A DNA stretch of 64,000 nucleotides from a candidate division KSB1 bacterium (GTDB lineage: Bacteria; Zhuqueibacterota; Zhuqueibacteria; Oleimicrobiales; Geothermoviventaceae): assembly GCA_034506315.1 (NCBI GenBank), contig JAPDPT010000002.1:1-64000 (forward strand). The letters run 5' to 3'. Positions 52,907 through 60,613 of this stretch are shown here, piece by piece. The position numbers were made by a program, and so were the translations under genes. The notes beneath the pieces were generated by a model. The model searched no databases. It was not told the origin of the DNA and saw only the letters and a program-made list of their open reading frames with translations. How positions within the stretch are numbered: the stretch's first letter is position 1; each line of letters starts with the position of its first letter.

Positions 52907-52949
52907 CGCACTCGTCTCCGGCCCAACTCCTCTTGCCTCCGCGCCTCGA

Positions 52950-52985
52950 TGGGCACAATTTAACTTCTCGGCCCCAATAAAACAA
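52950..52985 (-). promoter_or_regulatory. Candidate sigma70-type promoter for the HNH-scpAB operon
   Basis: On the minus strand TTGTTT (52980-52985) and TAAATT (52957-52962, 4/6) are separated by 17 nt. Transcription would start near 52950, about 44 nt before the HNH ATG. It shares the 17-nt spacing of the two best promoters in the window. Confidence 0.55.
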
Positions 52986-53024
52986 GCCGATTCCGGAAGT
53001 TACACTCATACCCCCGCGCACACC

Positions 53025-53189
53025 CTAAAAGGGCTCCGCCTCGTCAATCAGCATGATGGGGATGTCGTCCTCGATGCGGTATTTCAGTCTGCATCGGTGA
53101 CAGATTAGTTTCTGGTTGGCTTCGTCGTACTCGAGCTCGCCCTTGCACTTAGGGCAGGCCAGGATCTCAAGCAGCTCCTTGGACAGCAT
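53025..53189 (-). CDS. Trm112/YcaR-like zinc-ribbon protein
   Basis: This 54-residue protein was found by translation of the gap between the HNH and thioesterase genes. It has CPKC at residues 12-15 and CHRC at 30-33, a zinc ribbon, and the diagnostic ending [15 protein letters not shown]. These are features of the Trm112/UPF0434 family, which in eukaryotes activates methyltransferases; in bacteria its partner is unclear. The ATG has a perfect AGGAGG 7 nt upstream. A UbiE-type methyltransferase is elsewhere in the window but not adjacent. Confidence 0.9.
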   Translation of the reverse strand: MLSKELLEILACPKCKGELEYDEANQKLICHRCRLKYRIEDDIPIMLIDEAEPF

Positions 53190-53277
53190 AGACTTTCCTC
53201 CTCACTTATGGCTCGCGCGTAGCCTTCCACCACCTGTTGGCCGAACCCTCCGCCGCCCTGCTGGCTGGTTCACCAGC

Positions 53278-53784
53278 TCACCCTATTCGGTGTGTATCGC
53301 ACTCGGGGCCCCCGGAGAGGGCTTCCCTCCGGTCCGGCCCTTGCGTTGACGTCGACAACCTTCTGGCCAAGGCCTCCAGGAAAATCTGGGGTGGCTTACC
53401 GGGCTTACCCTCCTGATGGACAAAGGCGTGCACGGTGTAGCCCGTCGCAAGGACCTCCTGGCCTCGTCGCACGGTGTAGGTGAGGCGCAGCCGTGCTCCG
53501 GGCTTCCCGTCCACGGCCGTCTCAATCGTCAGAAGGTCGTCGTAACGAGCAGGGATCCGGTACTGGACGTAGGCCTCGATGACGGGCAGGTGATAGCCTG
53601 CCTCTTCCAGATCTCGATACGGCAGGCCCATTGCACGGATGAGTTCTGTACGGCCCATTTCGAACCACTCGAGGTAGCGTGCGTGATGGGCCACGCCCAT
53701 CTGGTCCGTGTCCACGTAGCGCACGCGCACCTCGATGGCATGTTGCACCCTGCCCTGCTCTGCCATGGACGCCGCCCACCTCAC
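53278..53784 (-). CDS. YbgC/FadM-like acyl-CoA thioesterase
   Basis: This 168-residue hotdog-fold enzyme should hydrolyse acyl-CoA. It has the 4-hydroxybenzoyl-CoA thioesterase motif [20 protein letters not shown] near residues 23-42, with the catalytic aspartate in DTDQMG, and the [11 protein letters not shown] segment near 78. The C-terminus is longer than usual and rich in Arg and Pro. The GTG start overlaps the accA stop by 4 bp (GTGA); an ATG at 53766 would give a shorter N-terminus. Pairing with accA suggests a link to fatty-acid metabolism. Confidence 0.85.
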   Translation of the reverse strand: MRWAASMAEQGRVQHAIEVRVRYVDTDQMGVAHHARYLEWFEMGRTELIRAMGLPYRDLEEAGYHLPVIEAYVQYRIPARYDDLLTIETAVDGKPGARLRLTYTVRRGQEVLATGYTVHAFVHQEGKPGKPPQIFLEALARRLSTSTQGPDRREALSGGPECDTHRIG

Positions 53785-54734
53785 TCTTTCCAGAAGCCCA
53801 TTCGCCCGTACTTGGCGATGCGATCCTGCACCAGCTTCTCCACTGGGATGGAGCGAAGGGACTCCAGTTCGCGGAGGATGGTTTCTTTCAGGATGCGCGC
53901 AGCGCCGTCAGGGTCATGGTGAGCCCCACCCACCGGCTCGGGGATGACGCCATCGATGACGCCCATCTCCAGCAGGTCGGCGGCGGTCAGCTTCATGGCC
54001 TCAGCAGCTTGGGGGGCCTTAGCCGCGTCGCGCCAAAGGATGGCGGCACACCCCTCGGGCGAGATCACGGAATACCAGGTGTTTTCCATCATCAGCACCC
54101 GATCACCCACCCCGATCCCGAGGGCACCGCCGCTGGCACCCTCGCCGATAATGATGACTACGATGGGCACGGGAAGCCGGGACATCTCGTAGAGATTGCG
54201 CGCGATGGCCTCGGCCTGTCCCCGCTCTTCGGCTCCGATCCCAGGGTAGGCCCCGGGGGTATCCACCAAGCTGATTACCGGCCGTCCGAACTTGGCCCCA
54301 AGCTTCATCACCCGCAAGGCCTTGCGATAGCCCTCCGGGTGGGGCATGCCGAAATTACGCAGGAGCTTTTGCTTGACGTCCCGACCCTTCTGATGGCCAA
54401 CGATGGTAACGGGCCACCCGCCGATATGCCCGACGCCCGCTACGATGGCTGGATCGTCGCCGAAGGCCCGATCGCCGTGCAGCTCCATGAAGTCATCGCA
54501 GATGCGCTCGATGTAGTCCAGGGTGTAGGGGCGGTTGGGGTGGCGGGCGAGCTGGACCCTCTGCCAGCGGGTCAGCTTGGAATAGATCTCCTGACGCAGT
54601 TTTCTGGCTTTGGCCTCCAGTCGCTCGATCTCCTCGCGCAGCTCGAGGTTCTGGCTGTCGGCCAGGTCCCGCATCTCGCGGATCCGCCGTTCCAGTTCGA
54701 GGATCGGCTTTTCGAAGTCCAGCACGAAACCCAT
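53781..54734 (-). CDS. accA: Acetyl-CoA carboxylase carboxyltransferase subunit alpha
   Basis: This 317-residue subunit is nearly the same length as E. coli AccA (319). It has [16 protein letters not shown] at the start, [15 protein letters not shown] near 82, [19 protein letters not shown] near 95-113, [21 protein letters not shown] near 153-173, and [20 protein letters not shown] near 192. It carboxylates acetyl-CoA with AccD in the first step of fatty-acid synthesis. A GGAG lies 6 nt before the ATG. The 5-bp inverted repeat CCGTA/TACGG just upstream overlaps the ribosome site. Confidence 0.95.
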   Translation of the reverse strand: MGFVLDFEKPILELERRIREMRDLADSQNLELREEIERLEAKARKLRQEIYSKLTRWQRVQLARHPNRPYTLDYIERICDDFMELHGDRAFGDDPAIVAGVGHIGGWPVTIVGHQKGRDVKQKLLRNFGMPHPEGYRKALRVMKLGAKFGRPVISLVDTPGAYPGIGAEERGQAEAIARNLYEMSRLPVPIVVIIIGEGASGGALGIGVGDRVLMMENTWYSVISPEGCAAILWRDAAKAPQAAEAMKLTAADLLEMGVIDGVIPEPVGGAHHDPDGAARILKETILRELESLRSIPVEKLVQDRIAKYGRMGFWKE

Positions 54735-54756
54735 CGCCTACTCCGTAGCCAGCTTA

Positions 54757-54780
54757 CGGAAAAGGGGAGTTGCCTCCCCT
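54757..54780 (-). terminator. Intrinsic terminator after the GT2-PGT fusion gene
   Basis: A perfect 7-bp stem (AGGGGAG/CTCCCCT) with a GCAA tetraloop on the minus strand is followed by TTTCC. It lies 35 nt past the stop of the fusion gene and isolates that gene from accA. Confidence 0.75.
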
Positions 54781-54814
54781 GACCCTTCGCCTTGTGTCCG
54801 GTCGCAGCAACCCC

Positions 54815-56893
54815 CTACAGGCTCCTGCTCCCTTGCCCAAAAAGGGCACGCAACAGGATCTCCACATCCAACAGCAGGGAGTAATTCCGGAGGTAATAGA
54901 GATGGTAACGCTCTCGCTCGTCCTCCGAAAGCTGGTTTCCGCCGTACAGCTGAACGAGCCCGGTGAGCCCCGGCTTGACCCTGACCCTCCCATCCGCCCG
55001 TGGGTCCTCCTCTATCTCCCGTCCGACAAAGCTCAACCTGCCGAGGAGGACGTCGACAAGCAACGGGAAATTGCGAAACCAACGGGGCCCGGAGCCGGGC
55101 AGAACACGTCGGCGGGACCTCCCGTTTGCGTCTACGTAGGCCAACGGCCTCCGCCCCCTTGACCAGAACAGCTTGCCTAGAACATAGGGCAACGCGCCCA
55201 CCCCAAGCAAGAGCATCGCCACAACGAGATCCAAACCGCGCTTCAGGGCGGGATTGGGTGGAGTCAGAAGCTTGTAGTCGAGCTCGACCATCGGGACTTC
55301 ATCGATGCGATCGATGCTGGCTTTGCCAATGATCACCCCAAAATCGTCCGCAACGAGTTTGAAGGAAGCGCCGGTACCTGCCGCGCTATCGATCACGGTC
55401 AGGATCTGGTCATGGCTGATCTTGTCCGTTGCGAACACGACCTCTTCGGCCCTCTCCCTGCGGATGAGGTCGGCGAGGTGGTCCAGCGTTCCAATCACCG
55501 GTACTCCCGCCACCTTGTCTCCGACCTCCTCCGGGACGAGAGTAACCAGGCCGGCGATGTCATAGAGACCGTCGGCGCGTCGATGAAGGCGTTCGACGAT
55601 GGCTCGACCCGAGCACGCGTCCCCCACGATGAGCGTTCTGCGGCCGAAAAAGGCCCTGCGCCCCTCATGCTGCCTGGAAGTCCCCGGTGGCCACCACAGG
55701 GCCAGAGCACGCCATCCCGTGAGGAACAGGAGGTTAAACACCCCTGCGTAGAGCACGACCGCACGGGAGAAAGCATATTGCTTGAAGAAGTACGTAAAGG
55801 TGGCGTTGATGAAGAGCCCCATCAGTACGGCCCAGCCCGCACGTACCACAGAAAGCCGGTAGCGACCATATAGCCCTGTCCCGTAGAGGCAGAGAAGCCA
55901 GATGCTCGAGTACACGAGGTCGACCAGCAGGTAACTCCGGAAGTGCATCAGGCCGCCGAACCGCAAGAGTTGGCCAAGCGCCAGCGACAGATTCATCAAG
56001 GCCAGATCGATCAGGGGCAATGTAACGCGCCTCAGGAGCCTCGCAAGTAGCGAAAGCGCCGCTCGTACCCAAATCGCCAGCGTCAGCGCCGTGACGACCG
56101 CGATTCCGTAGCGCCGATGGAAATGCTTGCGCACGAAAAGGCGCATGGCTTGGTAGAAATGGCGCAGACGATCGAGTTCGCTCCGTTTCCAGCTTTCTCC
56201 CTTGAAGTGTACGACCTGGGTCGTAGGCACGTAATAGATCTTCCAGCCCGCCGCTCGGAAGCGATAGCAGAAGTCGAGGTCCTCCCCGTACATGAAGAAG
56301 GCCTCGTCAAGGAGGCCGACCTGTTCGAGCGCTTCTCGCCGAAACAGCATGAACGATCCGGAGATGGCCTCGACCTCGTGAACTTCGTCCGGACTCAGGT
56401 AAGTTAGGTTGTACCGGCCAAAGAGACGGCTGCGGGGAAAAAGATAGCTCAGCCCCACAAGACGCGTGAAGGCGACCCACGGTGTCGGGTAACTGCGACG
56501 GCAAGCCAGTTGCAACGAGCCATCGGGGTTCAAAATCTTACAGCCCACCATTCCCGCTTCGGGATGCTCGTCCATAAATTCCAGAAGCCGCTGGAAAGTG
56601 TCCTTCTTGACCAGGGTGTCGGGATTCAGCAAGCAAATAAATCTACCGGCTGCGTGCCGCAAGGCCTGGTTGTTGGCACGGGCAAACCCCGCGTTCTCGG
56701 CATTCTCGATAAGCTTCACCTCCGGGAAGCGGCGGTGGACCATGCCCTGGCTCCCATCGCGAGAAGCATTGTCGACCACCCAGATTTCGTGGGGGATGCC
56801 CTGGAGCGCGCTCCGCAAAGACAAGAGACATTGCTCCAGGAAATCCCGCACATTGTAGCTCACGATGATAACGCTCAGGTCAACCGTCGCCAT
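54815..56893 (-). CDS. GT2 glycosyltransferase fused to a degenerate polyprenyl glycosylphosphotransferase
   Basis: This 692-residue protein joins two enzyme types. Residues 1-270 are a complete GT2 rhamnosyltransferase-like domain: VIIVSYNVRDFLEQCL near 8, VVDNASRDGS, LLNPDTLV with the metal-binding aspartate, and MYGEDLDFCYR. Residues 300-430 hold several membrane helices. A CoA-binding-like domain (TLIVGDACSGRAIVERL near 435) and a shortened transferase region follow. That last region keeps KRGLDLVVA, LLVDVLLGRLSFVGREIE and VKPGLTGLVQLYGG but lacks the KFRSM and S-DELPQ motifs of active enzymes. The ATG at 56893 follows a near-consensus promoter. It probably acts on lipid-linked glycan, with the second half as a membrane platform. 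Confidence 0.82.
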   Translation of the reverse strand: MATVDLSVIIVSYNVRDFLEQCLLSLRSALQGIPHEIWVVDNASRDGSQGMVHRRFPEVKLIENAENAGFARANNQALRHAAGRFICLLNPDTLVKKDTFQRLLEFMDEHPEAGMVGCKILNPDGSLQLACRRSYPTPWVAFTRLVGLSYLFPRSRLFGRYNLTYLSPDEVHEVEAISGSFMLFRREALEQVGLLDEAFFMYGEDLDFCYRFRAAGWKIYYVPTTQVVHFKGESWKRSELDRLRHFYQAMRLFVRKHFHRRYGIAVVTALTLAIWVRAALSLLARLLRRVTLPLIDLALMNLSLALGQLLRFGGLMHFRSYLLVDLVYSSIWLLCLYGTGLYGRYRLSVVRAGWAVLMGLFINATFTYFFKQYAFSRAVVLYAGVFNLLFLTGWRALALWWPPGTSRQHEGRRAFFGRRTLIVGDACSGRAIVERLHRRADGLYDIAGLVTLVPEEVGDKVAGVPVIGTLDHLADLIRRERAEEVVFATDKISHDQILTVIDSAAGTGASFKLVADDFGVIIGKASIDRIDEVPMVELDYKLLTPPNPALKRGLDLVVAMLLLGVGALPYVLGKLFWSRGRRPLAYVDANGRSRRRVLPGSGPRWFRNFPLLVDVLLGRLSFVGREIEEDPRADGRVRVKPGLTGLVQLYGGNQLSEDERERYHLYYLRNYSLLLDVEILLRALFGQGSRSL

Positions 56894-56914
56894 GGCCAAG
56901 AATCTACGCGCCTT

Positions 56915-56935
56915 ACGCCTGAAAAAAGCAGGCGT
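56915..56935 (-). promoter_or_regulatory. Leader hairpin in the GT2-PGT fusion transcript
   Basis: A perfect 7-bp stem (ACGCCTG/CAGGCGT) with a CTTTTTT loop lies about 22 nt before the ATG and about 10 nt after the expected transcription start. It could affect mRNA stability or translation. Confidence 0.45.
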
Positions 56936-56944
56936 CCCTATGGA

Positions 56945-56980
56945 ACGCGGCAACTTACGAAACCAACCCCAGTTTGTCAA
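56945..56980 (-). promoter_or_regulatory. Near-consensus sigma70-type promoter for the GT2-PGT fusion gene
   Basis: On the minus strand a perfect TTGACA (56975-56980) and TAAGTT (56952-56957, 4/6) are separated by 17 nt. Transcription would start near 56945, giving a leader of about 52 nt. This supports the start codon at 56893. Confidence 0.78.
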
Positions 56981-57346
56981 GGCGATTGGCCGGCTCGCCG
57001 TACTGGGCCTCACCGACGGGTAGAACACCCCTCAGGCCCACTTGGCCGCCTTCCCTCCCCGGCCCCGCAGATCGGATTCCCTCGGACAGCGAAGGAAACG
57101 TTCCGACCGCGTCTTCCTGCCCCCTGACGCTCTGAACCTCTGGCGGGAATCCATCGCTGCCGAATCAGTGACCAGCCGTAGGAGAGGGCCGTTCCTCGCC
57201 AGCTCGACGTAGACCGGTGTCAAAGGCCGCGTCGGATCCGTCCTCGGCATCCCACTTGAGGGCCTGCGCGGAGTGCCCTTCTTCAGCGGATCAAAGAGAG
57301 TTCGCGAAAGGCCGCGCCCGAGCCGGAAAAACCGGACGCGCCAGGA

Positions 57347-57931
57347 CTAGCGGTAGAGGCCGTGCCGCTCGATGTACTCCGCCACCGCGTCCGGCACGAG
57401 GTACCGGATGCTGCGCCCTTGCCGCACCCGGTTCCGGATATCCGTCGCACTGATTTCGATGAGAGGCGTCTCCAGGATACGCACGGCGGCCAGGTAGGAG
57501 GGCGGGACGTCGTGAAGCGGTGTGTGGCTGCGCCGGAACACCACCACCGTCGCGAGGCTCAGGATTCGCTCCGGCTCGCGCCAGTTCCGAAGATCGGCCA
57601 GACTGTCCTGGCCCATCAGGAAGAACAGCTCGTCCCTCTGGAGATTCCACCTCCGCCGCACAAATTCGAGGGTCTCGACGGTGTAGGAGATCCCGCCGCG
57701 TCGGATCTCAAGGTCCGAGGCCTCAAAATGGGGATTGGAAGAAAGGGCTCGCCTCACCATTTCCAGGCGGTGATGCGCGGGCGTAGCCACGGTGGACTGC
57801 TTGTGGGGCGGCTGGGCCGCCACAACGAAAAGCACCTTTTGCAGGCCCAGAGCCTCTCGTGCGAACTCGGCGGTGATCAGATGCCCCAGGTGGATGGGGT
57901 CAAAGGTGCCACCGTAGAGCCCGAGCTTCAC
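57347..57931 (-). CDS. nadD: Nicotinate-nucleotide adenylyltransferase
   Basis: This 194-residue enzyme makes nicotinate adenine dinucleotide in NAD synthesis. The nucleotidyl-transferase motif [12 protein letters not shown] is at residues 7-18, followed by PHKQ (43-46), MGQDSLADL near 108 and the C-terminal ISATDIRNR motif near 160. The GTG start has AAGGG about 7 nt upstream and begins 10 nt after the bamD stop. Length is typical. Confidence 0.95.
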   Translation of the reverse strand: MKLGLYGGTFDPIHLGHLITAEFAREALGLQKVLFVVAAQPPHKQSTVATPAHHRLEMVRRALSSNPHFEASDLEIRRGGISYTVETLEFVRRRWNLQRDELFFLMGQDSLADLRNWREPERILSLATVVVFRRSHTPLHDVPPSYLAAVRILETPLIEISATDIRNRVRQGRSIRYLVPDAVAEYIERHGLYR

Positions 57932-57941
57932 CCCTGGACCC

Positions 57942-58790
57942 TTATCGCTTCGGGTTGGCTTGTGTAGCGGCCGACGGACTGGCGGCCGAGAGTTCGTCTC
58001 TCAACTTCTGGACCGCCCGGCGCGCCTCCCCCACGCGAGGGCTCTGCGGATGCCGTCGTAGGTAGCTCTGGTAGGCCTCCAGGGCTTCCTCTTTGCGGCC
58101 GAGGAGCTCCAGCATCCGCGCCTTTTGGAAAAGCGCTTTCTCAGCCCATTGCGTGTCGTAGTACTCATTCAACACCGCGTCGAAGTAGATCACGGCCGAC
58201 TCGTAGTAGCCCATCTTTCGGTACAGTTCGCCGGCCTTGAACTCCTTCTCGGCGAGCTTGTCGCGGCATTTGCGCAGGTACTCCTCTGCCTGCGGCCGCA
58301 ATTCGCTGGCGGGGTAGTCCTCGAGAAACACTTGGAGGGCCTGTACGGCTTTGCGGGTAAACTCCTGGTCCAACCCGGGCCCCGGTGAGAGTTCGTAGTA
58401 GCTCACCCCGACTTTGAATTGCGCGTCGTCCACCCAGGGGCTGTTCGGGTACATCCGAACAAACCTCTCGTATTCCGCAACGGCGGTGACGTAGTCCTTC
58501 AGGTGGAAGTAGCACTCGGCGAGGTAGAACTGCGCCTCATCGGCCAGCGCTGTGCCGCCCGCACTTGCCACAATTACCTGAAACTGGGTTTTGGCGTCCA
58601 GATAGTCGCCCTTCTCGAACATTTGCTTGGCAATCTTGAGGCGTTCTTCGAGGGTGATTCCGGCGCGAACTTTGCGGCCCGCGCAGCCCGTACCGAAAAG
58701 TAGCAGGGCCGCGGAGGAGACGAGGGCCAGCGCCACTGCAGCCCACGCCTGAACCCCTTTCCCCGTGCCGTTCAACCGTCCTTGTCCCAC
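57942..58790 (-). CDS. bamD: Outer-membrane assembly lipoprotein BamD
   Basis: This 282-residue lipoprotein has a signal peptide and lipobox (LLLFGTGC near residue 35) and five TPR-like repeats, starting with [20 protein letters not shown] and including [19 protein letters not shown], the usual BamD pattern. The tail of about 30 residues is Ser/Ala-rich. It helps insert beta-barrels into the outer membrane. The GTG start has GAGG 9 nt upstream. It lies 15 nt downstream of the unknown exported gene. Confidence 0.9.
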   Translation of the reverse strand: MGQGRLNGTGKGVQAWAAVALALVSSAALLLFGTGCAGRKVRAGITLEERLKIAKQMFEKGDYLDAKTQFQVIVASAGGTALADEAQFYLAECYFHLKDYVTAVAEYERFVRMYPNSPWVDDAQFKVGVSYYELSPGPGLDQEFTRKAVQALQVFLEDYPASELRPQAEEYLRKCRDKLAEKEFKAGELYRKMGYYESAVIYFDAVLNEYYDTQWAEKALFQKARMLELLGRKEEALEAYQSYLRRHPQSPRVGEARRAVQKLRDELSAASPSAATQANPKR

Positions 58791-58805
58791 TCTGGTTGCC
58801 TCACG

Positions 58806-59477
58806 TTAGCGAGTGCGATAGATAAAGAAGAGGAGGGTCACTATTCCGAGGGCAGCGCCTGCGACCGCGCCCTCGACGATCGCCCCCAGCCTCGATCCCG
58901 ATGGCTGCCGGCGCGCGTATGTGAACTCGTAGGGGCTCTCTTCCACCCGCGCCAGATCCCTCGCGGCTATCACGTCGACGTGTCGCCTCTCCAGCAGCCC
59001 TCCCCAAAGGAGCCCTCCCCTCTGGTCCTTCAACCAACCCGATAGCCGCAAAAGGACCTCCCTCTGCAGAGAGTCCCTGCGGGCGTTGCTCGAGGGTCGC
59101 GTAGCCACGGCGAGCTGGTCGACGCGCAGGCTGAAGCGCAACGCCTCCGACGTCTGAGCCGTGCCGGCACTCACCAGCCTCAGGCCCCTGCGCGCCATCT
59201 CGTGCGCCAGGCGCGTCTCCACGAACCAGGCCCCTTCGCTTCCTTCTGGCCTCACCTCAAGAACCACCGGCAGAAGCCGAGGAACAGCCAGCGAGTCGAG
59301 TAAAGGCTCAACCGTCTCTCGCAGCAGGATCTCGAATACTTCCAGATTCGTCCTTGGTTGCGCTGCCAGGTGCTGAGGCGCCAGCCAGGGAAAAGCCGCT
59401 ACGACCCACGCTCCTACGCACGCAACCATTCTACGTCGACGGGCCATCCCCGGTTCACCCTTGGTGGGCAAGCTCAT
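58806..59477 (-). CDS. Unknown exported protein with C-terminal hydrophobic helix
   Basis: I do not recognise this 223-residue protein. It has a signal peptide (MVACVGAWVVAAF core, cleavage after about residue 40), a charged domain with FEILLRETVEPLLDSLAVP near 50 and VVLEVRPEGSEGAWFVE, and a C-terminal hydrophobic stretch of about 20 residues ending in basic IYRTR. The ATG at 59477 has GGGAGG 8-9 nt upstream; an ATG at 59447 would start nearer to the signal. Its place between a PorV-like gene and bamD suggests an envelope role. Confidence 0.6.
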   Translation of the reverse strand: MSLPTKGEPGMARRRRMVACVGAWVVAAFPWLAPQHLAAQPRTNLEVFEILLRETVEPLLDSLAVPRLLPVVLEVRPEGSEGAWFVETRLAHEMARRGLRLVSAGTAQTSEALRFSLRVDQLAVATRPSSNARRDSLQREVLLRLSGWLKDQRGGLLWGGLLERRHVDVIAARDLARVEESPYEFTYARRQPSGSRLGAIVEGAVAGAALGIVTLLFFIYRTR

Positions 59478-59572
59478 TCCCCAGGCCTCCCGGACCGTCC
59501 CGATCGGGTACGAAAGCTCCGTCCCCTCGGCAAGCCTTCGGACCTGCCACCCATGACCCGGGTTCACCGAAC

Positions 59573-60613
59573 CTAAAGGCGAAGCAGACAGGTGACAAAA
59601 TGATCGAACTGGAGCCTACCGTCTTCCGAGCCGACCACGCATGCCGCGTAGTCGAGGGCAAATGATCGCTCACCAAGCTGGCGGTTTACGGAGACAAAGC
59701 GATTCCGATCGATCAATCCAAAGCCGAGCGACAGATGCGTCTTCCCTTTCTCCGCCTGTCGCCAGAAGCCGGCGCGCAAAGCCAGGTGTCCCCAGGGGAC
59801 AACCTCTGCTCCTGCGTGCACTTCGCGGACGGTGGGCTTACCCTCGTCCGAAAGGTTCCGGATGTCGAGGGAAAGCGTGGCCCTCCGCCCCCAGTCGCGC
59901 GACAGGCCCAGATTCAAGGTCCCATGGGCCAGTCGCGCCTGCTGTAGGAACTGTTCACGGGCCGGGCTGGGGAAACGCAAATAGGCCAGCCCGAACCGTA
60001 GGCCTTCGTGGGAGGTGAGAAGCACTCCGTAGCTGATGGCGATCGACCGGGTCAGGCCGGACGTACCCTGGTCCTGAGCGTAGAAGACACTCGTGCCGAT
60101 GGCCACTTCTCGCTTGAAGCGCAAGCGCGCCGCCGCGAAGGAGCCGTGCCGATGAGGAAAGCTTCCCCAACCCAGTCCCTCGCGTTCCACCGGCTCTTCT
60201 ATGGCCTCAGTCACACACAAGACGGCGTCCAGCAGGTTCCACCGAACCAAGAGGCCCTTCACGGCCAGACCCGCGAGGGCTACCCGTTCGGTCGCGTCGA
60301 GATCCCGCCAGGCGGGGTGGGATGCCCATTTCGCAGCCACCGTGGCCATGCTTCCTGCATCGAGGGCGAGGCCGAGGCGAAACCTCTGCGGAAACCGGTA
60401 GAGCTCCACCGCTGCCGGATTAAAAAACGCCACGTCGAAGTCGCCCTCCAGGCTGGTGATCGCACCGCCCAGACCCAAGGCCCGTGCGCTCGCGAAAGAG
60501 AGCGTACGCCATCGATGGGACCCGACCGCTGACGTCGCTTCGCTGGTCGTCATCAGCCATAGGCCTGGGAGCGTGTAAAGTAGAACCGCGATTCGTGCCG
60601 TACGAGCTCTCAT
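59573..60613 (-). CDS. PorV/UPF0164-like outer-membrane beta-barrel protein
   Basis: This 346-residue exported protein has an N-terminal signal and the typical opening of the PorV/PorQ/UPF0164 family, ARALGLGGAITSLEGDFDVAFFNPAAV around residues 43-70, where a glycine-rich loop precedes NPAA. The rest alternates polar and hydrophobic residues as expected for a barrel of 14 or so strands. PorV anchors type IX cargo in Bacteroidota, but many homologues elsewhere have unknown roles, and no type IX genes are visible here. The ATG overlaps the lnt stop by 4 bp. Confidence 0.8.
   Translation of the reverse strand: MRARTARIAVLLYTLPGLWLMTTSEATSAVGSHRWRTLSFASARALGLGGAITSLEGDFDVAFFNPAAVELYRFPQRFRLGLALDAGSMATVAAKWASHPAWRDLDATERVALAGLAVKGLLVRWNLLDAVLCVTEAIEEPVEREGLGWGSFPHRHGSFAAARLRFKREVAIGTSVFYAQDQGTSGLTRSIAISYGVLLTSHEGLRFGLAYLRFPSPAREQFLQQARLAHGTLNLGLSRDWGRRATLSLDIRNLSDEGKPTVREVHAGAEVVPWGHLALRAGFWRQAEKGKTHLSLGFGLIDRNRFVSVNRQLGERSFALDYAACVVGSEDGRLQFDHFVTCLLRL

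Larger units (their letters stand above)
56894..57346 (-). other. 453-bp intergenic region with promoter and hairpin
   Basis: Between nadD and the GT2-PGT fusion no credible gene was seen; a 72-codon frame at 57032-57250 lacks a ribosome site and recognisable motifs. The region holds a strong promoter at 56952-56980 and a perfect 7-bp hairpin in the transcribed leader at 56915-56935. A weak GC-rich inverted repeat near 57310-57345 follows nadD. Confidence 0.5.

Noticed and set aside
57032-57250. A 72-codon minus-strand frame between nadD and the fusion gene
   Set aside because: No Shine-Dalgarno site and no recognisable motif, and it lies upstream of a strong promoter.
59573-60613. A type IX secretion system locus inferred from the PorV-like gene
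   Set aside because: No other type IX component or C-terminal sorting domain was seen in the window, and PorV-like barrels are widespread without type IX secretion.
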